This document shows, one piece after another, positions 59,299 to 64,000 of a stretch of 64,000 bases of DNA. A program made the position numbers and the translations under genes. The stretch is from assembly GCF_947179165.1 (NCBI RefSeq), contig NC_077245.1, positions 50,225,286 to 50,289,285 of the forward strand, read 5' to 3'. Within the stretch, counting starts at the first letter, position 1, and every line of letters begins with the position of its first letter. The DNA is from Solanum dulcamara (lineage: Eukaryota; Streptophyta; Magnoliopsida; Solanales; Solanaceae). The notes beneath the pieces were generated by a model. It saw only the letters and a program-made list of their open reading frames with translations, was not told where the DNA came from and did not search any database.

Positions 59299-60966
59299 AT
59301 GGCAAGTGAGTGAGACATTAACGCCACTAACGCCGCCAACGTTAGGCAAGATGTTGGAAAGAAGCATCGCAAGGGAAGGAAGAACTCTAAAAGGAACGAG
59401 GAGATGTCGCTCGAGCCTACATCAAGTGAGGACCTAATATCGTACTCACCCTCGGCCACTGAGGTGAGTGACGATGAGCGAGGTGAGAAGCCCGTGGACG
59501 TCACACTTGGCATGGAGTGGATTGCAAGGGTGGATGCTGCAAGGCAGGCTATAGAGATTTTGGGTAAGTTCTTGAACAAGTTCGATGGCAAGTTCAAGAC
59601 TCTGGAGGACTTCACCCTTAAGGAGAATGACAACATCCGAAAAGAGTTGAATGAGCGTAAGGTTGCAGAGTACGAGATGAAGGAGACTATCACTTTCTTG
59701 GAGTGTCGGCTCATGGACGCGCTAAGAACGATAGAGACCATGAGGACTGAGATGAAAACGCTCAAGGGAGATATTAAGGCTGGAGGATGTGCGATGTCCA
59801 GTAGGGACAGGGAGGCTAAGATTGAGGCTCACAAGCCACCTATGTTCAAAGGCTCCCGCGTTGCGCAAGAGGTGGAAAACTTCCTTTGGCACTTGGAGAA
59901 TTATTTCAAGTGCAATAAAGTGAAGAGTAACAAGACGAGGATCAACACAGCCGTGCTATACCTCTCGGACATAGCCATGCTGTGGTGGAAGCGCAAGGAG
60001 TCAGAGATGGGGAAGAGGCTATGCACTATTGCTACTTGAGATGAGTTCAAAAAAGCCTTCTTTCCCAACAACGTGATCTATGAGGCGAAGTACAAGTTCA
60101 GGGAGCTGAAGCAGACGGGTAGCATAAGGGCCTATATGAAGGAGTTCACTACCCTCACCCTTCAGATCCCCAACCTCACGGATGAAGACATGTTGTTCCA
60201 CTTCATGGATGGGCTACAAAATTAGGCCAAGAAGGAGTTGGAACACCGACAAGTCAAGACTATCGATGAAGCCATCACACAAGCTGAAGCTTTGACAAAC
60301 TTCAGGCATGACAAGCATGCCCGAGGAAGAGGAGAGGAGACGAGAGGTAGTCAGGAACAGGGTGTGGGAGATTGTGGCGAGGGAAAAGAGCAACAACCCC
60401 ATCCCAAGAACCATGACACCTATAAGTTCGATGGAAAGAAGGCTGGATGACGAAGCGATGCCGACAGAAAGGCACAAACTACAAATAGGAATGGATGCTG
60501 CATATGCAGAGGGCCGCATGGCTATGCAAGTTGTCCTGAACTAAAGAACCTTGGTGCCATTTTACGGGAATGGAAGGAGAAAGATGCACAAGGGCAAAAA
60601 CAAGGTTCAGACACGACACAATTAGGCCTGATTGGACTATGTGGAGCTATCGCAAAACAATCAGGAAAGTCGAAGGCGTACGGTGCACAGTATGTAGACA
60701 TCATGATCAATGGACGACCCACTCGTGCTATGGTCGACACAAGTGCAGAGGCCAACATTATGACCAAGTCAACAACTATGAAGTTGGGGATAACTTACGG
60801 TCCAAGTAAAGCCCGCCTCAAGACGGTTAATGCATCAATAACACCCGTATGCGGAATCACTCAGGAAGCAGACATCCCGTTGGGAAAGTGGCAAGGTAAG
60901 ACCAATTTTACCGTTGCTCCGTTAGACATATTTGATATAATTCTTGGGCAGGAGTTCTTCCAGTGA
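59299..60966 (+). pseudogene. gag-protease ORF with internal stops
   Basis: One reading frame spans 59299-60966, starting ATGGCAAGTGAG. It has in-frame stops at 59311 (TGA), 60037 (TGA) and 60223 (TAG) and ends at 60964. From 59404 the intact part carries a coiled-coil-like region (residues about 65-125 of that part), then the gag core (PPMFKGSRVAQEVENFLWHLE, MLWWKRKE) and later YEAKYKFRELKQTG. A zinc knuckle CCICRGPHGYASC (C-x2-C-x3-H-x4-C) lies at 60496-60534. The retropepsin region follows, with MVDTSAEANIM, where the usual Asp-Thr/Ser-Gly triad reads D-T-S, and ends DIILGQEFF. Gag would assemble particles and bind RNA; protease would cleave Gag. The stops and changed active site indicate a dead copy. 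Confidence 0.85.
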
Positions 60967-60996
60967 TGCCACACGGTGATAGATCCCTACCTCCAA

Positions 60997-61306
60997 TAAC
61001 TCTTGGTTATGGAGCAAGAGGGATCTTGTATGGTACCCCTGGTTAATGTACCAAAGATGAAAGGACAAGCTCAACTATCATCCATACAGCTTGTGAAGGA
61101 GCTCAAGAAGGAGGGACCGATATTTTTGGAAACCATTACAAGTTTTGAGGAAGACAGAGACAAAAATCCATTATCGTGTTCCACATCCATTAGATGGGGA
61201 AAACATCGGATGAAGCTACATGGAAACTATATGAGGACTTGTGGCTATTCAAAGATAAGATCTTAGAGATTATGCAGCAACAATGCGTCGTGGTCGTCGC
61301 AACATC
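60997..61306 (+). pseudogene. Deletion junction and chromodomain-tail remnant
   Basis: After stops at 60964 and 60997 the frame continues for 87 codons (from 61003) with a linker, LSSIQLVKELKKEGPIF, like the region between protease and RT. Around 61150-61190 it breaks. In a different frame, 61197-61265 reads SDEATWKLYEDLWLFKDKI, the tail of a chromodomain. The RT-RNase H-integrase block is therefore missing between neighbouring bases. Confidence 0.7.
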
Positions 61307-61319
61307 AGGTGGGGGAGAG
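61307..61319 (+). other. Polypurine tract
   Basis: AGGTGGGGGAGAG directly precedes the 3' LTR. Confidence 0.85.
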
Positions 61320-61819
61320 TATAATGACCTACCATATCATCACGTCACATAAGCACCACGTAAGTGCCACATGGCACAAAGTTACCCATGTGGAAGCCTT
61401 ACATAGGAAAAAGGCTAGTCCATAGTGGAAGGTTCTAGAGACATGTAGAGAATTCCCTCGAAAGACTTTAGAATTTCATGGATTTGCATGGAAAGTCCTT
61501 AGTATCTTCTTGTTGTGTAGAGTATTCTAGAAAGAGGACTTATTTGTAAATATTCATGGACTTGTATAAAAATTATTATTTTCACTTTAGCCCCTAGGGA
61601 GTAGTATAAATAGAAGGGTCCATCCATTTGAATCAATCAAGCAACAAACAATCTTTCAAGGCAATATACAAAGATTTCTTCATAAAAGCTCTCTTGTCTT
61701 TCTTCTAATCTAGTATTTCCTTAGCGATCTAGTCTAATAGGCTTACTTGAGCTTGCAAGATCGTGAGTGAGTCTTCAAGTGCCGCACGGAGTTCTTAGTT
61801 GAACTCTAAGTCCGTGTCA
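61320..61819 (+). repeat. 3' LTR (500 bp)
   Basis: It starts TATAATGACCTACC (5' copy TGTGATGACCCGCC) and ends AAGTCCGTGTCA. The changed terminus and roughly one difference in fifteen bases relative to the 5' LTR point to an old insertion. Confidence 0.85.
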
Positions 61820-61989
61820 TACAATTGTCTAACCAAATCAGGCTAACGTTTGACTTTGTAGAATATGAACACTCTCATTCATCTATATTTTTTGGGGTGG
61901 ATGGTCACTTCTAAGTTTTTACTGGATATTGAATTTGTGTATCTATTTTGAATGAATATCCTTATTACCACTTTGTCTAGTAGATGAGA

Positions 61990-62760
61990 AATATTCCCTT
62001 TTTGCCCACCTAGGTCAATATCAAGCCCACTCTTGTGTAATCAATCAAATATATTGATGGAATTCCTGTTGTCAAGTGGAAGAAAGCGGAAGTTAATAGA
62101 ATGAATAATTGAAAACCTCCAATACACTGTTATGGGTAAATTTCCTTATGGATGACCGAAAATCGAAGACTTAAGAAAAGGATTACTAAGTGTGGTATTA
62201 AGGGTGCTAGTAAGACTGGAGTTTTGCGGAACAAGCACAATCTAATTATATGTATGTTATTGAAAGATTTTGTTAACCAGTGGGTAAGCCAGTTAACCTA
62301 GACTTGACCATTATCAACAAGATCAGACCTAATTGTGCTAGGGTCAAGATTCAAGTGGACCTCAAGTCTAACTTTTCAAAAAGCTGTCAACATGGAAATA
62401 AAAGATGAAGTTACAAGAGCTATTCATACAGAAGAAGTAAAGCCACAATACACAAACACAAACACAAACACAATTGGATTTCTATCCACTAAGACATAAG
62501 AAAATTAACAAGAATCAACACGGTATCATAGCCAACCAAGACTCAAGTCAATTAGTAGAGAATACTAGCCTTGGAAAAAAAATCTCCCACCAAAACGCTA
62601 CATGCCATTGTAGCACACTTTATGGTGGAGAAGGAGATAAACATAGAGGATTGTGCTAAGGAAGAAGAAAAAGAAGAAATGGTGGAGCAGAGGATTATTC
62701 AACACTATAGGATCTCACCTAAGTCAACCAATTGCAAGAAGAACAAGAAATAGGGAAACA
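61990..62760 (+). pseudogene. LINE ORF1 (DUF4283) remnant
   Basis: Plus-strand pieces include GIPVVKWKKAEVNRM, LENLQYTVMGKFPYG and, after frame changes, CARVKIQVDLKSNFSK. In this order they match the DUF4283 region and following segment of plant L1-type LINE ORF1. A Glu/Lys-rich stretch follows at 62620-62700. Stops and shifts are frequent. ORF1 proteins bind LINE RNA. Confidence 0.7.
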
Positions 62761-62820
62761 CAAACTTAAACAACCTATTTGAATTAGAGGTGCTACCATC
62801 AATTCCAACATTAAATTATC

Positions 62821-63960
62821 ATGACATCATTTATATGGAACAACAGATTGATGGAGATACAATTTGCTCTTAATAGAGCACAAATGCTCCATAGACATCA
62901 TAGATTCATTTTGATTGCACTTATGGAACATTTTCAGGGAGCAACACAAATAGAGAAGTATATAAGGAGACTAGGTATGGAAGTAGCTGGGAGCAATTGC
63001 AATGGAAAATATAGTATTTTGTTTAGAGGAAAACATTGAAATAGAGCTAGGTTTGGACACTGAGCAACAAATTACCTTGAAACCGCTCCTACAAGACAAT
63101 AACATGGTTTGTTTTACCACCCTTGTATATCCAAGTGCATTGATAAAGAGAGGTTAAGCCTATGGGACAACATCTATGGTTGGAGGAGATTTTAATGTTG
63201 TCTTGAATGAGGAGGAAAAAATAGTAGGTACCTGTCCTACCACAAGAATATGAGAATTTTACTTTTTGCATAAATTCTTGTGTCATTTATGAAACTGTGT
63301 TCAAGGATAGTCCATTCACATGGTGGAATGGAAGAGCAGGAGAAAACTGCATCTTGAAGAACTGGATAATAATGTAATCAATCAACTGCGCCATAAATGG
63401 TTTGAAGAAATGGAGGTAGAGCAACGATCAAAAACTGATTCTCATATTCTGATCACTATGAAAGAACAGAGACAATAGTCTCATAAACCTTCCAATTCTT
63501 GAAATTTTGGATATAAAATGAAGGCTTTATGAAAGTTGTACATGATAATTGACAATTAGATAATGAAGGAAATTCTTTCTATGCTTTCTACCTAAATATT
63601 ACGAAAGTGAAGAAGACATTGACAGCTTGAAGAAAGGAAAAATTTGGAGACATTTTCAAACAATTTGTAATTAGGAAAGAGAATGTTAAACTCAAGGAAC
63701 AACGTTTTGAAGATATCCTTCCACCAAATAATAGGATGGTACTTCAACAGGCTCTAGTTGTGCTTAAAAAGATCTCCATTATGTGGAGAAATTTTGGAGA
63801 CAAAAGACTGGACCTGATTAGTTTGCAATGGGAAAAAAATACTAGGTTTAAAAGAGAGAAAAAAAGGCTTCAAATAAGAGAAATAATGCACAGTCATCAC
63901 CCAGATAATGATCCAGGGTGTTCAGATTTCAGGAGCACATCCTAATGCGTTGTCTCCCCG
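62821..63960 (+). pseudogene. LINE ORF2 endonuclease remnant (runs to window edge)
   Basis: The plus strand encodes, across several frames, pieces of an APE-like endonuclease. They are RAQMLHRHHRFILIALMEHF and YIRRLGMEVAGSNCNGKYSI (62821-63036), VGGDFNVVLNEEE-like sequence near 63180-63215, and FKDSPFTWWNGRAGENCILK near 63300-63360. The catalytic GDFN and the FTWW motif are characteristic of plant L1 elements. This enzyme nicks target DNA to prime reverse transcription. The RT domain would lie beyond the window. It follows the ORF1 remnant in the expected order. Confidence 0.8.
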
Positions 63961-64000
63961 TCTAGAGGTTCTACTAGTTCTAGTTGTTGCTTAGTCTATT

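Larger units (their letters stand above)
58756..61819 (+). mobile_element. Short LTR retrotransposon with gag-protease only
   Basis: The 5' LTR (58756-59265) and 3' LTR (61320-61819) are about 500 bp each and align throughout, with scattered differences. A primer site follows the 5' LTR and a polypurine tract precedes the 3' LTR. The internal 2.05 kb encodes gag and an aspartic protease. It then jumps straight to a chromodomain-tail-like sequence; RT, RNase H and integrase are absent. It is a deletion derivative of a chromovirus, comparable to TR-GAG elements, and would need enzymes from a relative. Flanks (CTATA and TACAA) do not form a clean target duplication. Confidence 0.85.

Noticed and set aside
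1..64000. CRISPR array, operon or bacterial-type system
   Set aside because: The window is clearly plant nuclear DNA. The repeats present are LTRs, TIRs and minisatellites without spacer structure.

Overview
This is plant nuclear DNA, most likely from a nightshade (Solanaceae). That placement rests on TS-type SINE fragments, on Solanaceae-style chromovirus leader and LTR sequences, and on a complete intron-containing plant gene. I cannot name the species. Only one intact cellular gene is present, a twelve-exon ZIP-family metal transporter closest to Arabidopsis ZTP29 (44841-57300, + strand). Nearly everything else is mobile DNA in nested layers.

Region 1-30389 is a nest of gypsy-type LTR elements. 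An LTR of one family (119-22516, +) is split by two insertions of a second family, 'family A', whose LTRs are about 3 kb. The first is an antisense solo LTR (813-16683, target duplication GGTGC). It is itself split by a complete family A element (1737-14989, duplication TGGAT, Met-tRNA primer site, polypurine tract). That element's 3' LTR is in turn split by another antisense solo LTR (10100-13544, duplication ATTAC). Two more antisense family A solo LTRs lie at 18912-22306 and 24902-27906; the last is inside the LTR of a truncated minus-strand gypsy element. The internal region of the complete element is decayed, but it carries a well-preserved antisense 5S rRNA-like segment at about 7048-7169.

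Region 30390-36574 holds a decayed Mutator-like transposase (minus strand) and a probable copia solo LTR. Region 36575-40218 is a DNA-transposon-like unit with about 120-bp terminal inverted repeats. Inside it, between 12-bp direct repeats, is a cassette from an ancient caulimovirid (pararetrovirus): three related small ORFs, an ATG-less ORF, another small ORF and a movement protein. Capsid, protease and reverse transcriptase are absent. Region 40799-44444 is a second inverted-repeat element with an 8-bp target duplication, carrying an AT-rich minisatellite interrupted by a Helitron.

Region 44453-57700 is the ZIP gene. Its twelve coding exons join in phase to 276 codons plus stop. Its 6.4-kb sixth intron is filled with antisense LINE fragments; other introns hold a SINE, Stowaway MITEs and a tandem duplication. 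Region 58013-64000 holds a 116-bp tandem duplication, a 3.06-kb gag-protease-only LTR retrotransposon (58756-61819), and the ORF1 and endonuclease part of a plus-strand L1-type LINE that runs off the window.

The most unusual content is the pararetroviral cassette. It has three tandem related small ORFs and a 726-bp stretch without any ATG, which fits a leaky-scanning expression strategy.
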